The position numbers were made by a program, and so were the translations under genes. Of a stretch of 59,493 bases of DNA, positions 8,239 through 17,557 are shown piece by piece. Position 1 is the first letter of the stretch, and each line of letters begins with the position of its first letter. Below the pieces are notes generated by a model. The model did not search any database, was not told the DNA's origin, and worked only from the letters and a program-made list of their open reading frames with translations. The stretch comes from Candidatus Dadabacteria bacterium (lineage in GTDB: Bacteria > Desulfobacterota_D > UBA1144 > Nemesobacterales > Nemesobacteraceae): contig JAPPFE010000034.1 of assembly GCA_028823955.1 (NCBI GenBank), positions 1 to 59,493 of the forward strand, given 5' to 3'.

Positions 8239-9096
8239 TCACTTTTTGCTTTCACAGGAAATGACAAAGAAATCCGACTTTATCCTTTCTCTCAACTCAC
8301 TTGGCGGAGGGGGAAGCGGCGAAGCGTCGTTTACGGCCCTTATGCAGTAAGAATCGAACTTCAGGTTTCCGGAGCTTCTTTCTATTCCCACATTGTAAAC
8401 CTCGCCGGTTTCTTTCATGTAAAAATTTACCTGAGCCGCGAGAAGGATACCGGAATCTATGTTAAGTGGCAGTACCAGGCTTCTTTGTATCCGTTTCGAT
8501 ATTGTTCTGTAATAGACGTCAAGCACAAGCGAGATGACTCCCGGGGCGGATTCTTTGGAAGCCGTTTCGACGGACGCTTGTTCGGCACTTTTCTTGATGT
8601 TGCTTAAAACGGATTCCTTTTTGATGTTCCTGATCACTTCTTTTTTCCCGGACTCAAGAGCTTTTTTCTCGGCGACCGCTTCTTCCTTTTCCGTTTCGGG
8701 TTCTGTGCGCGGTGGCGTCTCTTCGCTTGCTACTGGAGGTTCTTCCGGCTTCTCGTCTGGTTTTGTTTGTGGCGTAGGGAGTTCCGGGCTTTTTTCTTTT
8801 TCCGCCGTCACCGGGTCCGCTTTTTTCTTTTTCTGGGGAGGTTTTACTTGTTCCTTAGCAGGTTTTTTGATTTTCTTTGCGGTTTTCTCCGGTTTCTTGG
8901 GACGGCTGGGAGCCTTAACAACTGATTTTTCCTCGCTGGCGCGCGGAATCTGGGTCGAGAGTGACACCTCTATTGATTGCTCGGGGGAAACTTGCCCGTG
9001 CCTTCCGACCCCAAGAGCAAGCAGACAGACAATCAGCAGATGAAGACCTAGGGAAATAAAAAGCCCTTTGCGAAAATTATTCTTTTCTCCCTTCAT
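8239..9096 (-). CDS. TolA/TonB-like energy-transducing protein
   Basis: The 285-residue protein has one N-terminal membrane anchor (about residues 9-29), then a long linker of Lys, Glu and Pro. A C-terminal TonB/TolA-type domain (about 190-285) includes NFYMKETGEVYNVGIERSSG and PLPPPP. Such proteins span the periplasm and pass proton-motive energy from the TolQR or ExbBD motor to the outer membrane. It directly follows a TolR/ExbD and a TolQ/ExbB gene, so the three form one machine. The lack of tolB and pal here leaves Tol versus Ton undecided; the low-complexity linker favours TolA. Confidence 0.82.
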   Translation of the reverse strand: MKGEKNNFRKGLFISLGLHLLIVCLLALGVGRHGQVSPEQSIEVSLSTQIPRASEEKSVVKAPSRPKKPEKTAKKIKKPAKEQVKPPQKKKKADPVTAEKEKSPELPTPQTKPDEKPEEPPVASEETPPRTEPETEKEEAVAEKKALESGKKEVIRNIKKESVLSNIKKSAEQASVETASKESAPGVISLVLDVYYRTISKRIQRSLVLPLNIDSGILLAAQVNFYMKETGEVYNVGIERSSGNLKFDSYCIRAVNDASPLPPPPSELRERIKSDFFVISCESKK

Positions 9097-9112
9097 CTTT
9101 TTGCATGTCCGC

Positions 9113-9556
9113 CTATTTGTCCCTTATGTTTTTCGATTCCGTGATCAGGCTCAGTTTTTCAACACCGGTTTTCTTTATCTCGTCTATGACCTTTACCACG
9201 AATCCGTATTTGACTGATTTATCCGCTCTGAGAAAAACCCGTCCGCTCTCGGGCGTGGTTCCCTCCGCCGCCATTAATTTACCGAGAGCTGTGGCGATTT
9301 CTGAAAGGGAGTAGCTTGTGTCTTCGAGAAATATATTTCCGGACCCGGTTACGGTCACAGTTATCTGTTTCTGGTTTTTGACCGGGATTTTAGAAGATGC
9401 CGTCTGCGGAAGGTTTACCCTGATTCCCTGATAAAGTATCGGGGTGGTGACCATGAAAATAACCAGAAGAACCAGCATTACGTCAACAAAGGGAGTGACG
9501 TTTATCTCTGAGAGGACTGATCTGCGCCAGCCGGTGTTGAATTTTCCCGCTGCCAT
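9113..9556 (-). CDS. TolR/ExbD-family biopolymer transport protein
   Basis: This small inner-membrane subunit of 147 residues has the family N-terminus EINVTPFVDVMLVLLVIFMV (about residues 17-36). It contains the membrane-embedded Asp used in proton conduction. The periplasmic part (VNLPQTASS and a VFLRADKSVKYGFV segment) is typical. It lies between the motor subunit gene (9573-10289) and the transducer (8239-9096), with gaps of 16 bases on each side. Confidence 0.93.
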   Translation of the reverse strand: MAAGKFNTGWRRSVLSEINVTPFVDVMLVLLVIFMVTTPILYQGIRVNLPQTASSKIPVKNQKQITVTVTGSGNIFLEDTSYSLSEIATALGKLMAAEGTTPESGRVFLRADKSVKYGFVVKVIDEIKKTGVEKLSLITESKNIRDK

Positions 9557-9572
9557 GAGGCGAAATTCCCCG

Positions 9573-10289
9573 CTACCTGTTTAGATACCTTTCCGCCGTG
9601 TTAAGAAATCCGGCACAGAAATGCTCCATTTCCACCTCCATGGCCCTTACCCGGTTGACAAAGTAGTTGTAAGCTATTGTGGCGGGGATGGCGGCCGCAA
9701 GACCGATGGCGGTTGCTATAAGAGCCTCCGCGATTCCTGGAGCCACGACCTCAAGCGAGGGAACCCCCTTGCTTCCCGCAAGTCCTATAAAGGAGTTCAT
9801 AATGCCCCACACGGTTCCGAACAACCCTATGAACGGAGCTGAACTGCCGGTGGTTGCGAGGAAAACCAGGGACTTCTCCAGCTTTGAAGCTTCTTTGGTC
9901 ATTGCCCTGTTAAGCGCTCTTTCCACAAGGTCTACGGATTCGGAACGGGAAGAAATGTCTCTGGATTCCTTAAGATCGAGTTCTCCCCGGCTTTTCTTCT
10001 TCTCCGTTTTCACCACTTCCGCGTAGCCTGCCCTGAACAACTCCGCAACCGGGCCACCTACTTTCTCCGAGAAGGAGAGAAGTGCCCTCATGTCTTCGTT
10101 TGAATGGTAAAGGTTGAGAAACGCGGTTGATTTCTTGGAAGAACTTCTTAGAAGACGGAATTTTGTGTAGATAATCGCCCAGGAAAGGACTGACATGAAA
10201 ACTAAAAGCAGAAGCACGGCCTTGACCACAGGTCCGGTGCTTATAAGCAGCATTAATATGTTGTTTGTTCCTTCCGTGAACAGATTCAT
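9573..10289 (-). CDS. TolQ/ExbB-family motor protein
   Basis: This 238-residue polytopic protein forms the proton channel with the TolR/ExbD subunit. The first membrane segment lies near residues 18-40, and the conserved pair of helices is in the second half (ATTGSSAPFIGLFGTVWGIM and GIAEALIATAIGLAAAIPA). The conserved Thr and Gly positions of the family are present. It is the first gene of the minus-strand run, facing a 255-base divergent spacer. Confidence 0.93.
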   Translation of the reverse strand: MNLFTEGTNNILMLLISTGPVVKAVLLLLVFMSVLSWAIIYTKFRLLRSSSKKSTAFLNLYHSNEDMRALLSFSEKVGGPVAELFRAGYAEVVKTEKKKSRGELDLKESRDISSRSESVDLVERALNRAMTKEASKLEKSLVFLATTGSSAPFIGLFGTVWGIMNSFIGLAGSKGVPSLEVVAPGIAEALIATAIGLAAAIPATIAYNYFVNRVRAMEVEMEHFCAGFLNTAERYLNR

Positions 10290-10544
10290 AAAGGGTGCTT
10301 AGGCGAAATTCGGAAATTCCGGTTCCGTCGGTAAATTTCTCAAGCCATGTCGCGGGCGGCAGGCGGCCGGATAACCAGATGCCGTGCGAAAAGATAACTG
10401 CTGATGAAAATCAGACATAAAACCCTAGCTACGCTATTTTACCCGTTTTTGGGAATTAAACATAACTTTGCTGTCAGGTAAAATTAAAAGACCGCGCGGG
10501 GTTTGCGGACATCCGTGAATAATCCGCTCAATGGAGGGATCAAA
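10290..10544. other. Divergent spacer between tolQ-like gene and a secreted-protein gene
   Basis: No gene is seen. The left half is GC-rich with short GGCGGGC/GGCGGCC stretches; the right half (10430-10500) is AT-rich and is the likely site of promoters for both flanking genes. I found no -35/-10 pair good enough to name. Confidence 0.5.
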
Positions 10545-10991
10545 ATGTCGAGAAAGCGCTGTTTTTCAGCTATTTTCATCCTGATTTTTTCCCTCGTGAC
10601 TGCCGCGGCAGTTCACGCGGAGGAGAACAGATACACGATTGTGGTGGAAGAAAGTTTCTATACTGTAGCCCCAGAGAACCGCGAGGAGTTTCTCAGGGTA
10701 TACAGAACTCGCCTTTTTCCTTTCTGGCAGGAAATGAAAAAGATGGGCATCACCGTTGACGATTACAGGATGTATTCACAGAGAATACATACCATAAAGC
10801 CGCTTTGGACCTACAAAACCGTGGTAAAATTCAAAAACTACGCGGCGATAGACAGGTGGCTTGAGGTGAGGGACGAGGTATACGGAAAACTGTTTCCCGG
10901 GGAGAAAGGTTACAAGGAACCGAGAAAGATAATAGACTCCATTTCCGGGAATCACTGGGATGAATTCATAAGGGAAATCCCGCTTGACTGA
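10545..10991 (+). CDS. Small secreted protein of unknown function
   Basis: The 148-residue product starts with a clear signal peptide (SRKRC, then a hydrophobic core, cleavage probably after AVHA at about residue 27). The rest is a compact domain rich in aromatic residues: YTIVVEESFYTVAP, FWQEMKKMGI and TYKTVVKFKNY. The alternating strand-helix pattern recalls dimeric alpha-beta barrels of the NIPSNAP/EthD kind, but this is a guess from pattern only. ATG 10545 is chosen because GGAGGG lies 7 bases upstream and the signal peptide begins there. It stands alone and converges on ruvB. Confidence 0.75.
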   Translation: MSRKRCFSAIFILIFSLVTAAAVHAEENRYTIVVEESFYTVAPENREEFLRVYRTRLFPFWQEMKKMGITVDDYRMYSQRIHTIKPLWTYKTVVKFKNYAAIDRWLEVRDEVYGKLFPGEKGYKEPRKIIDSISGNHWDEFIREIPLD

Positions 10992-11013
10992 ATTTTTCAG
11001 GTTTTTTCGTGGA

Positions 11014-12039
11014 TCAGAGAAGTTTCGGCTGACCTTTGCTCAGGCTGAGTCCCAGATGGCTGTAGGCGAGTTTCGTAGCCTTTCTTCCCCTGGGGGTTTT
11101 TTCCACTAGCCCTTCTCTTATCAGGAAGGGTTCGTAGACGTTTTCTATTGTGTCCTTGTCCTCGCTCACCGCGGCTGAGATAGTTTCTATTCCTACGGGC
11201 CCCCCTCCGAATTTTTCGATTATGGAGGTAAGTATTGCCCTGTCGAGGTTGTCAAGACCCCTTGAATCTATCTCAAGCATCGAAAGGGCGTCCCTGACCA
11301 CGGTTTCGGTTATCCGCCCGTCTGATTTCATCTGGGAGTAGTCCCTTACTCTCTTAAGAAGCCTGTTGGCTATTCTGGGGGTTCCTCTTGCCCTCGAGGT
11401 CATCTCGCGGGCCCCTTCGTCCGTTATTTCGACCCCAAGAATACCGGAGGACCTTTTCACTATGCTTGAGAGCTCTTCTGTGCTGTAGTAGTCAAGCCTG
11501 AGTTCGACCCCGAAGCGGGAGCGGAACGGGGAGGTGAGGAGCCCCGTTCTGGTCGTTGCTCCTATCAGCGTGAACCTGTCGAGGTTTATTTTCACCGATC
11601 TTGCCGTCGGGCCTTCTCCTATCATGAGGTCTATGGTGAAATCCTCCATGGCGGAATAAAGATATTCTTCTACGACTCTGCTTATCCTGTGTATTTCATC
11701 GACGAAAAGCACGTCCTTCTCGCCGAGGTTGGTAAGCATGGAGGCGAGATCTCCGGTTCTTTCGAGAACGGGTCCCGAGGTGAGGTGCAGACCCACGCCG
11801 AGTTCGTTTGCGAATATGTGGGCGAGAGTGGTTTTTCCAAGTCCCGGGGGACCGGAGAGAAGCACGTGATCTAAGGCCTCGCCTCTTGCCATGGCGGCGC
11901 CGATGAATATGGCGACCTGTTCCTTAACGCTCGGTTGCCCGATAAAGTCCCGAAGAAGCGCGGGACGAAGATTTATATCTGTAAGCTCGTCTGTTTCCGT
12001 GTATTCGGGCGAAACGTTTTTTCTTGTGTTCTGCGCCAT
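11014..12039 (-). CDS. ruvB: Holliday junction branch migration helicase RuvB
   Basis: RuvB is the hexameric AAA+ motor that drives branch migration with RuvA. The 341-residue product has Walker [13 protein letters not shown] (near residue 65), Walker B DEIHR, sensor and arginine-finger segments (GATTRTG and FRSRFG), and the C-terminal winged helix ([13 protein letters not shown] and RGRKAT). Its start abuts the ruvA stop without overlap. It is the last gene of yebC-ruvC-ruvA-ruvB. Confidence 0.98.
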   Translation of the reverse strand: MAQNTRKNVSPEYTETDELTDINLRPALLRDFIGQPSVKEQVAIFIGAAMARGEALDHVLLSGPPGLGKTTLAHIFANELGVGLHLTSGPVLERTGDLASMLTNLGEKDVLFVDEIHRISRVVEEYLYSAMEDFTIDLMIGEGPTARSVKINLDRFTLIGATTRTGLLTSPFRSRFGVELRLDYYSTEELSSIVKRSSGILGVEITDEGAREMTSRARGTPRIANRLLKRVRDYSQMKSDGRITETVVRDALSMLEIDSRGLDNLDRAILTSIIEKFGGGPVGIETISAAVSEDKDTIENVYEPFLIREGLVEKTPRGRKATKLAYSHLGLSLSKGQPKLL

Positions 12040-12624
12040 TTAATTTCTTATAACCTTAAGAGAATCCCGAAGCACATTCTCTATGGAACCTGCGACCTCA
12101 ATGATTTTTTTGATCTCGGGGGTTTTCTTTTCCACCTCGGCCCTCGTGTAACCTAAGTTAAGTAGTGCGGAAATCGTGTCGTTAAGCATGGTGTTCGATA
12201 TCGAGGACTCTTTGTCCGCCGCAAGGTTATCAAGCTTGTCCTTGAGCTCGTTTACTATCTTGGTAGCGGTTTTGGTGCCGATGCCACGGATTTTTTTCTG
12301 CGCCAAGTCCCCGTTTATTATGGATCTTACAAGTTCTGAGGCGGAAATGTTCGAAAGCACATTCGTGGCCGCTTTCGGTCCTATGCCGGAAACGCCGATG
12401 AGTTTTTCAAAGAGTTTTTTCTCCACTTCGGTGAGAAATCCGAACAGTTCAATACTGTTTTCCCTCTGGCTTGTATGTATTTTGAGTTCAATTTCCTCTC
12501 CCACGGCTCCGAGATCATAGTAAGTCGAAAGTGGAACGGTGACGCCGTAACCGACCCCGTTTACGTCAATGACTACGGTCCCGATTTCCTTACAAGCGAT
12601 TGCGCCTCTAAGCAGATAGATCAT
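12040..12624 (-). CDS. ruvA: Holliday junction DNA helicase subunit RuvA
   Basis: RuvA binds four-way junctions and loads RuvB. The 194-residue product has the N-terminal OB-like domain, then two helix-hairpin-helix segments (GVSGIGPKAA and IRGIGTKTA). A C-terminal domain that contacts RuvB includes ALLNLGYTRAEVEK. The length is normal. The start overlaps the end of ruvC by 17 bases, so translation is likely coupled. Confidence 0.97.
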   Translation of the reverse strand: MIYLLRGAIACKEIGTVVIDVNGVGYGVTVPLSTYYDLGAVGEEIELKIHTSQRENSIELFGFLTEVEKKLFEKLIGVSGIGPKAATNVLSNISASELVRSIINGDLAQKKIRGIGTKTATKIVNELKDKLDNLAADKESSISNTMLNDTISALLNLGYTRAEVEKKTPEIKKIIEVAGSIENVLRDSLKVIRN

Positions 12625-13174
12625 TTACGGTGAATCTCTTTTTCCTGCGCCGGTTTCCCGCACTGCCAATAGCGCCGTCCGGCAGTCCGTATTTTGAAAG
12701 ACTTAGGTGGCAGATCGCGATCGCGAGTGCGTCTGACTCGTCTGTGCTTTGAAATTCGCTGACTCCGAGCATGTAGGAAAGCATTCTCTGCATCTCTTCC
12801 TTGCCTGCTCTTCCTCTGCCGGTCAGGGCGAGCTTTACTCTGGTGGGTGCGTACTCGCTTACCGGGATTCCTCTCTGCGCCGCCGCCAGGATCGCTATGC
12901 CCCTAGACTGACCGAGTTTTATGGCGCTTCTCGCATTCTTGGCGAAAAACATCTCCTCGACTGATACGACCGAGGGAGCGTAATCGTCAATTACCCTCAG
13001 GATTCCGACATAGATATCATTCAGTTTTTCAGAAGCGGAGTTTCCGGGCACAGGAGTGATTGTTCCACTGGTTACGTAGCTTAACCGGCTTCCTGCGCCG
13101 TCTACGATTCCGTAGCCGCAGGATCTTGATCCGGGGTCAATTCCCATGACCCTGGTGTCGGAGTTTTTATCCAA
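12608..13174 (-). CDS. ruvC: Holliday junction resolvase RuvC
   Basis: RuvC cuts Holliday junctions symmetrically. The 188-residue product has the first catalytic Asp in [13 protein letters not shown], the Glu in VEEMFFA and the closing acidic pair in [12 protein letters not shown]. The start is uncertain: TTG 13174 lies inside the yebC stop region, while ATG 13147 would begin only one residue before GIDPG and cut the first beta strand short. I therefore favour the TTG. An extended basic C-terminus (GNRRRKKRF) is present. Confidence 0.95.
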   Translation of the reverse strand: MDKNSDTRVMGIDPGSRSCGYGIVDGAGSRLSYVTSGTITPVPGNSASEKLNDIYVGILRVIDDYAPSVVSVEEMFFAKNARSAIKLGQSRGIAILAAAQRGIPVSEYAPTRVKLALTGRGRAGKEEMQRMLSYMLGVSEFQSTDESDALAIAICHLSLSKYGLPDGAIGSAGNRRRKKRFTVNDLSA

Positions 13175-13913
13175 TTGCCTCGAGTAACTGCTCGTCTATA
13201 TCGAAGTTAGCGTACACGTTCTGGACATCGTCGCTGTCTTCAAGCGCTTCCATCAATCTTATCATGTGTTCGGCGTCTCGGCCTTCGATTCTAACGTTTG
13301 TCTGCGGTATCATGGTGACTTCGGCTGATTCGTACTGTATTCCGGCGTCGGAGACCGCCTTTTTTACGATTTCATAGTTCTCTGTGGGTGCTATAACCAC
13401 GATATCGCTGTCCTCGGTGCGCACGTCGTCAGCCCCCGCGTCTATTACCAGATCGAAAAGAGCATCCTCATCAACCGAGTCTTCGGCAAACGCGATTCTT
13501 CCCTTAAGATCGAACATCCACGCAACGCAGCCGTTCTCCCCGAGTCCTCCGCCGTGTTTGGTGAATATTCTCCTTATTTCGGAAACGGTTCTGTTCTTGT
13601 TATCTGTAAGGGTCTTTACGTATACGGCGCTTCCGCCGGGTCCGTACCCTTCGTAGAATATCTCGTTGTAGATTACTCCCTCGATGTCCCCGGTGCCCCG
13701 TTTTATGGCCCTCTCTATCGTGTCGTTGGGCATGTTGGCACCCTTAGCGGTCGCTACAGCGGTGCGAAGACGGGGATTTGACTCCGGATCTCCTCCTCCT
13801 TCCTTGGCGGCGACCGTAAGCTCCCTGATAAGCTTGGTGAATATCTTTCCCCTCTTGGCGTCAACCGCGGCTTTTCTGTGTTTTATGTTCGCCCATTTGG
13901 AATGGCCCGCCAT
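13167..13913 (-). CDS. yebC: YebC/PmpR-family protein
   Basis: YebC-family proteins were long called transcriptional regulators; members are now linked to relieving ribosome stalling on difficult peptide motifs. The 248-residue product has the hallmark start [20 protein letters not shown], then [19 protein letters not shown] and the YEGYGPGG segment. It heads the ruvCAB operon, a very common arrangement, and overlaps ruvC by 8 bases. A 457-base spacer separates it from rho, which points the other way. Confidence 0.95.
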   Translation of the reverse strand: MAGHSKWANIKHRKAAVDAKRGKIFTKLIRELTVAAKEGGGDPESNPRLRTAVATAKGANMPNDTIERAIKRGTGDIEGVIYNEIFYEGYGPGGSAVYVKTLTDNKNRTVSEIRRIFTKHGGGLGENGCVAWMFDLKGRIAFAEDSVDEDALFDLVIDAGADDVRTEDSDIVVIAPTENYEIVKKAVSDAGIQYESAEVTMIPQTNVRIEGRDAEHMIRLMEALEDSDDVQNVYANFDIDEQLLEAIG

Positions 13914-14044
13914 CTTAGCTCACCCCCTTGTTTCTCCGTTTCTGCATATTCTCGCGTAAAGTATAACCGAAAATCCCCTTAAATTGCCACAGTGCTTCGG
14001 AAACTCCCCACTAAGGGCGGGAAGTGCGCTGAGACCGAAACATC

Positions 14045-14072
14045 TTGACATTTTTTCTCATTCGTGTATTTA
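14045..14072 (+). promoter_or_regulatory. Distal candidate promoter of rho
   Basis: TTGACA at 14045-14050 is followed after 16 bases by TATTTA at 14067-14072. It would produce the longer rho leader. The -10 matches only partly. Confidence 0.5.
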
Positions 14073-14203
14073 CTAGAAGTAGTTTCAGCCGCAGGGTCCT
14101 AGGTGTTAAATACGCTTGTCAGGCGGGGGCGGGATTCTCATGGAAAAGCGGTGTGGATTTCCTGCGGACCAAACTTTTCTTCTGGCAAGTTCGATTTTAG
14201 ATA

Positions 14204-14232
14204 TTGACAAGCTCGTTACGCGACAATACTAT
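14204..14232 (+). promoter_or_regulatory. Proximal candidate promoter of rho
   Basis: TTGACA at 14204-14209 and TACTAT at 14227-14232 are separated by 17 bases. The start of transcription would be near 14239, giving a leader of about 130 bases to the rho ATG at 14371. Confidence 0.7.
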
Positions 14233-14370
14233 TAACTGTATCGGTTGTACTGATTTTTCATTTTGAACTCTTAACGCGCGAGATTGTCGCATTCCTGACA
14301 CTTCAAAAGATTTCGATTATTTTTTGAACCAAAAAATTTAACAATGCCTTAGTTCAAGGAGTTTTACCGT

Positions 14371-15696
14371 ATGGCAAAAGTTTCTAAAGCGGAAGCTGCG
14401 GATGCTGTCCAGAAAAAGGGAGAGCAGAAAAACGGAAACGGCAAGCTGCTTTACCTGAACGATCTCAGGGCGAAGAAACCCTCGGACCTGATAAAACTTA
14501 GCAGACAGGCCGGTATTGAAGATACCGCCAGAATGGCGAAACAGGATCTTATCTATTCCCTGCTCAAGGCACAGAGTGAAAGCCATGGTTCCATAATAGC
14601 CGAAGGGGTGCTTGAAATCCTGGCCGAAGGTTATGGTTTTCTGAGGTCTCCCAAATACAGCTATCTCCCTAGTCCGGATGACATATACGTTTCGAAATCC
14701 CAGATAAGATCTTTCAGCCTGAAGACCGGGGACACGATAAAAGGCCTTGTGAGGCTTCCGAGAGAAGGGGAGAAAAACTTGGCCCTTCTCAAAATAGAGG
14801 AGGCAAACTACGACTCTCCCGAGATATGCAGGCAAAGAACGCCTTTTGAGGGACTCATCCCCCTTCACCCGGAAGAGAAAATAGATCTTGAATATGAAAA
14901 AGACGAGTTCTGCTCAAGGGTGATGAATCTTTTCGTGCCCGTGGGGAAGGGGCAGAGAGCCGTGATAGTGGCTCCTCCCCGCACTGGAAAGACCATAATA
15001 ATCCAGAGAATAGCCAATGCGATAACGGAGAATCATCCCGAAATTGAGCTTTTCGTTTTGCTCATAGATGAGCGCCCGGAGGAGGTCACCGACATGCAGA
15101 GGTCGGTCAATGGGGAAGTAGTGAGTTCGACTTTCGACGAACCGGCCCAAAGACACATACAGGTTGCCGACATGGTGATCGAGAAGGCTAAAAGATATGT
15201 CGAGCACGGAAAGGATGTAGTTATCTTGCTCGACAGCCTTACTAGGCTTGCAAGAGCGAGCAACACGGTGACTCCCGCAAGCGGGAAAGTGCTCTCTGGA
15301 GGAATAGAGGCGAACGCTCTTCAGCGCCCCAAGAGATTCTTCGGGGCGGCTAGGAACACGGAGGAGGGCGGAAGCCTTACAATAATAGCCACCGCCCTTA
15401 TAGATACCGGAAGCCGCATGGACGAGGTTATCTTCGAGGAGTTCAAGGGAACGGGAAACATGGAAGTGTATCTTGACCGCCGCCTCGCGGAGAGAAGGAT
15501 ATTCCCTGCCATAGATATTCAGAGATCGGGAACTAGGAAGGAAGAGCTTCTTATCGCAGAGTCCGAACTTAACCGCATATGGCTTCTTAGGAAAATACTC
15601 AATCCGATGAACACCACCGAAGCAATGGAATTCTTGCTTGACAAGCTTCGGGATACTAAAAGCAACACGGACTTTCTGAACATGATGCATCAGTAG
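14371..15696 (+). CDS. rho: Transcription termination factor Rho
   Basis: Rho is the hexameric RNA helicase that ends transcription at rho-dependent sites. The 441-residue product has an N-terminal helical domain and an OB-fold RNA-binding domain (EGYGFLRSP). The ATPase core follows, with Walker A PPRTGKTI (near residue 204), Walker [14 protein letters not shown], and the Q-loop and R-loop segments including [18 protein letters not shown] short Lys/Gln/Asn-rich N-terminus (about 30 residues) precedes the conserved part. It ends in FLNMMHQ, as usual. Eight bases after the stop a peroxidase relic begins, so no functional gene follows directly. Confidence 0.98.
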   Translation: MAKVSKAEAADAVQKKGEQKNGNGKLLYLNDLRAKKPSDLIKLSRQAGIEDTARMAKQDLIYSLLKAQSESHGSIIAEGVLEILAEGYGFLRSPKYSYLPSPDDIYVSKSQIRSFSLKTGDTIKGLVRLPREGEKNLALLKIEEANYDSPEICRQRTPFEGLIPLHPEEKIDLEYEKDEFCSRVMNLFVPVGKGQRAVIVAPPRTGKTIIIQRIANAITENHPEIELFVLLIDERPEEVTDMQRSVNGEVVSSTFDEPAQRHIQVADMVIEKAKRYVEHGKDVVILLDSLTRLARASNTVTPASGKVLSGGIEANALQRPKRFFGAARNTEEGGSLTIIATALIDTGSRMDEVIFEEFKGTGNMEVYLDRRLAERRIFPAIDIQRSGTRKEELLIAESELNRIWLLRKILNPMNTTEAMEFLLDKLRDTKSNTDFLNMMHQ

Positions 15697-15704
15697 ACCG
15701 TCCG

Positions 15705-15908
15705 GTGCCTGAACCGGTTCGGAAGAGCCGCCATGGCGAATCAATGCTCGGCGAGCTCTTCCACACAATCGTTGCCAGACAGTCCAGAGTGCTTCGCGAT
15801 AGCGACCGTTTCTGGTACGAGCACAGCCTGTCACGGGGCGAACTGGAAGAAGTAAGAAGTACGAAACTTGCCCACATTATCCGAAGAAACACCGACATTA
15901 GACGATGA
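15705..15908 (+). pseudogene. Relic of the C-terminal end of an animal-type heme peroxidase
   Basis: The frame reads GELFHTIVARQ, then RVLRDSDRFWYEHSLSRGEL and TKLAHIIRRNTDI. This corresponds closely to the C-terminal end of bacterial animal-type heme peroxidases, where LRDGDRFWYEN and a final IIRRNT segment are typical. Only about 65 residues remain, without the catalytic part, heme ligands or a usable start. It begins 8 bases after the rho stop. The upstream edge of the homology seems to change frame. I read it as the tail of a gene lost by deletion; the family call rests on remembered motifs. Confidence 0.7.
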
Positions 15909-15910
15909 AA

Positions 15911-15941
15911 TCGGAGATAACGTGTTTATAGTTATCTCCGA
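15911..15941 (+). terminator. Hairpin after the peroxidase relic
   Basis: An 11-base perfect inverted repeat (15911-15921 with 15931-15941, core CGGAGATAAC/GTTATCTCCG) encloses a 9-base loop. The nearest T run (15957-15962) is some 15 bases further on, so it is not a textbook intrinsic terminator. Position after rho and the relic suggests a 3' end or stability element. Confidence 0.5.
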
Positions 15942-16045
15942 ATAATCATCCCCTAATTTTTCCCACAAGGGAGTCTGGGCATTGCCGCTCCATGTGTAAG
16001 AAAAGAACAAATTCAATTTGTTTCCTGCAGTTTTTTCGAAAATTC

Positions 16046-16072
16046 TTGACCCTGAACCGACTCTTGTAGTAA
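16046..16072 (+). promoter_or_regulatory. Weak candidate promoter for the fused Cache-like preprotein
   Basis: TTGACC at 16046-16051 and TAGTAA at 16067-16072 are 15 bases apart. Spacing is short and the -10 is imperfect. It is the best pair I see in the 290 bases before the gene. Confidence 0.3.
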
Positions 16073-16198
16073 AGTGAAAACGAGGGTTTTTTACTAATTG
16101 CCGGTTATTAAATGCTGAGATTCAGGGCGGGGGATAATTGTCTTGAAGGAACCCGGCACGTTTAAGATTTTGTCTGGCTTGCACAAAAGGAGAGCGTT

Positions 16199-17557
16199 AT
16201 GAGAGCTTCCACAAAGATGGTCTCCGCGGCAAAAAACAGAAGCGGACCAATGTTTTTTATATGCGCGCTGGCATTGCTTGTTTTCTTCTCCGGTACAGTT
16301 CCCCTTGGCGCGCACGAGGCTGAAGGACATGTTGAGGGCTATAATGTCGAGGAGCATCCTTACACCACGACTGCCAGCGACGTTGATCCTGCGGACAGGG
16401 AAAGCGTTTACAACTTTCTCCTGCATGTGAGGGCCCACTTTAAGGATCCTCCCAGCCTTAACATACTCACGGCACTGAAGGAGCTGTCGTCGACGGAAGG
16501 CGGGGACTGGAGAAACGACACAACTTACCTTATACGGGTGAATGATTTTATACGAGCGAATGACAGAGCCAAGGTGATTTATCACGCATACTATCCTGTG
16601 ACGCAAGACGGAAGCCTGGACGGTTCAAGCGTCGTGCGGAATCTTGTCAAGGTTGCGAACGAAAAGGAAGAAGGAGGCTGCGTTCCGTATACTCTTGACG
16701 GGGCGGACAGGTGGGCTTGCGCGGCTAAATTCAGGTCCGTGGGGTATAATCCCGCAACCAATGCTGTCTGGATCGTGGGTTTTCACCATGATTTCGAAGA
16801 AGTGTCTTTCGCCAAGAACACATGTCCCTACTACGTTCCCGGGACCAGCGCCATTGACGTAAAGGATACTAGGACCCTTAAGAAGTTTGTGGACGAATTC
16901 GCGGAACACTACAGGATGCAGAGAGAAATCGTGGGCGAGGGAATTACGATTGTGCAAAGGCACTGCTGGAGAGTGCTGCCTTGGAAATACGGTCCTATAT
17001 ACCTGTTTATGATAGCTCATCCCAGCAAGCGCGTGATTTTCAATTCCAATACCCCAACGATTGAAGGCAGGACCCTTTATGCTGAAGACGAAAACGGCTG
17101 CGATTCCGCCGAAGAGATGGACAGGATACTGACGGGAGAAAAAAGACAGTGCAAGAGTTTGGGGTATCTGAGCGAGGATGACAAGAAGGAAGCCTTTTTT
17201 GAGTATCTCTGGGAGAACCCGGACGTAGAGGGTGACGAAATCGACATTGATACCGAGTGTCCGAATGGTCCACGCACCTGCGCCCCCGGCAGGTCGCACA
17301 AGGTGGGTTATTTTACGACAATTGAGTCTTTACAGAGAGAAGGCGAGACGCGTATCATCGGTTCGGGGTTTTATCCGGAGACGCAAGAGGGCCGGGATGA
17401 TGGGGACGGGTGCGCCATTGCGGGGGCCGGGCATAAAATCCAGGGAGCCGTGCTCAGTCTGTTTCTGGTAATCTCCGTACTGTTTTCCGCGGTCTGGGCA
17501 GGAAACCGCTACGGGGGGAGACGGACAGTCAGAAAAAAAGAAGGGGCCGGGAGAAAC
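16199..17557 (+). repeat. First unit of the tandem gene duplication
   Basis: This is a complete preprotein unit of 453 codons including signal peptide, ectodomain and C-terminal anchor. It pairs with 17558-18871. Identity is concentrated in cysteine-containing motifs and the C-terminal anchor, while loops differ, so the duplication is not recent. Confidence 0.7.

Larger units (their letters stand above)
13914..14370. other. Spacer between yebC and rho with a long rho leader
   Basis: No coding region is convincing. The right part holds two candidate promoters facing rho (see 14045 and 14204), which would leave leaders of roughly 290 and 130 bases. Long leaders are common for rho genes that attenuate their own expression. 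A U/C-rich tract or hairpin that would prove this was not found by eye. Confidence 0.55.

Noticed and set aside
14338-14868. Minus-strand frame opposite rho
   Set aside because: Antisense shadow of the well-supported rho gene.
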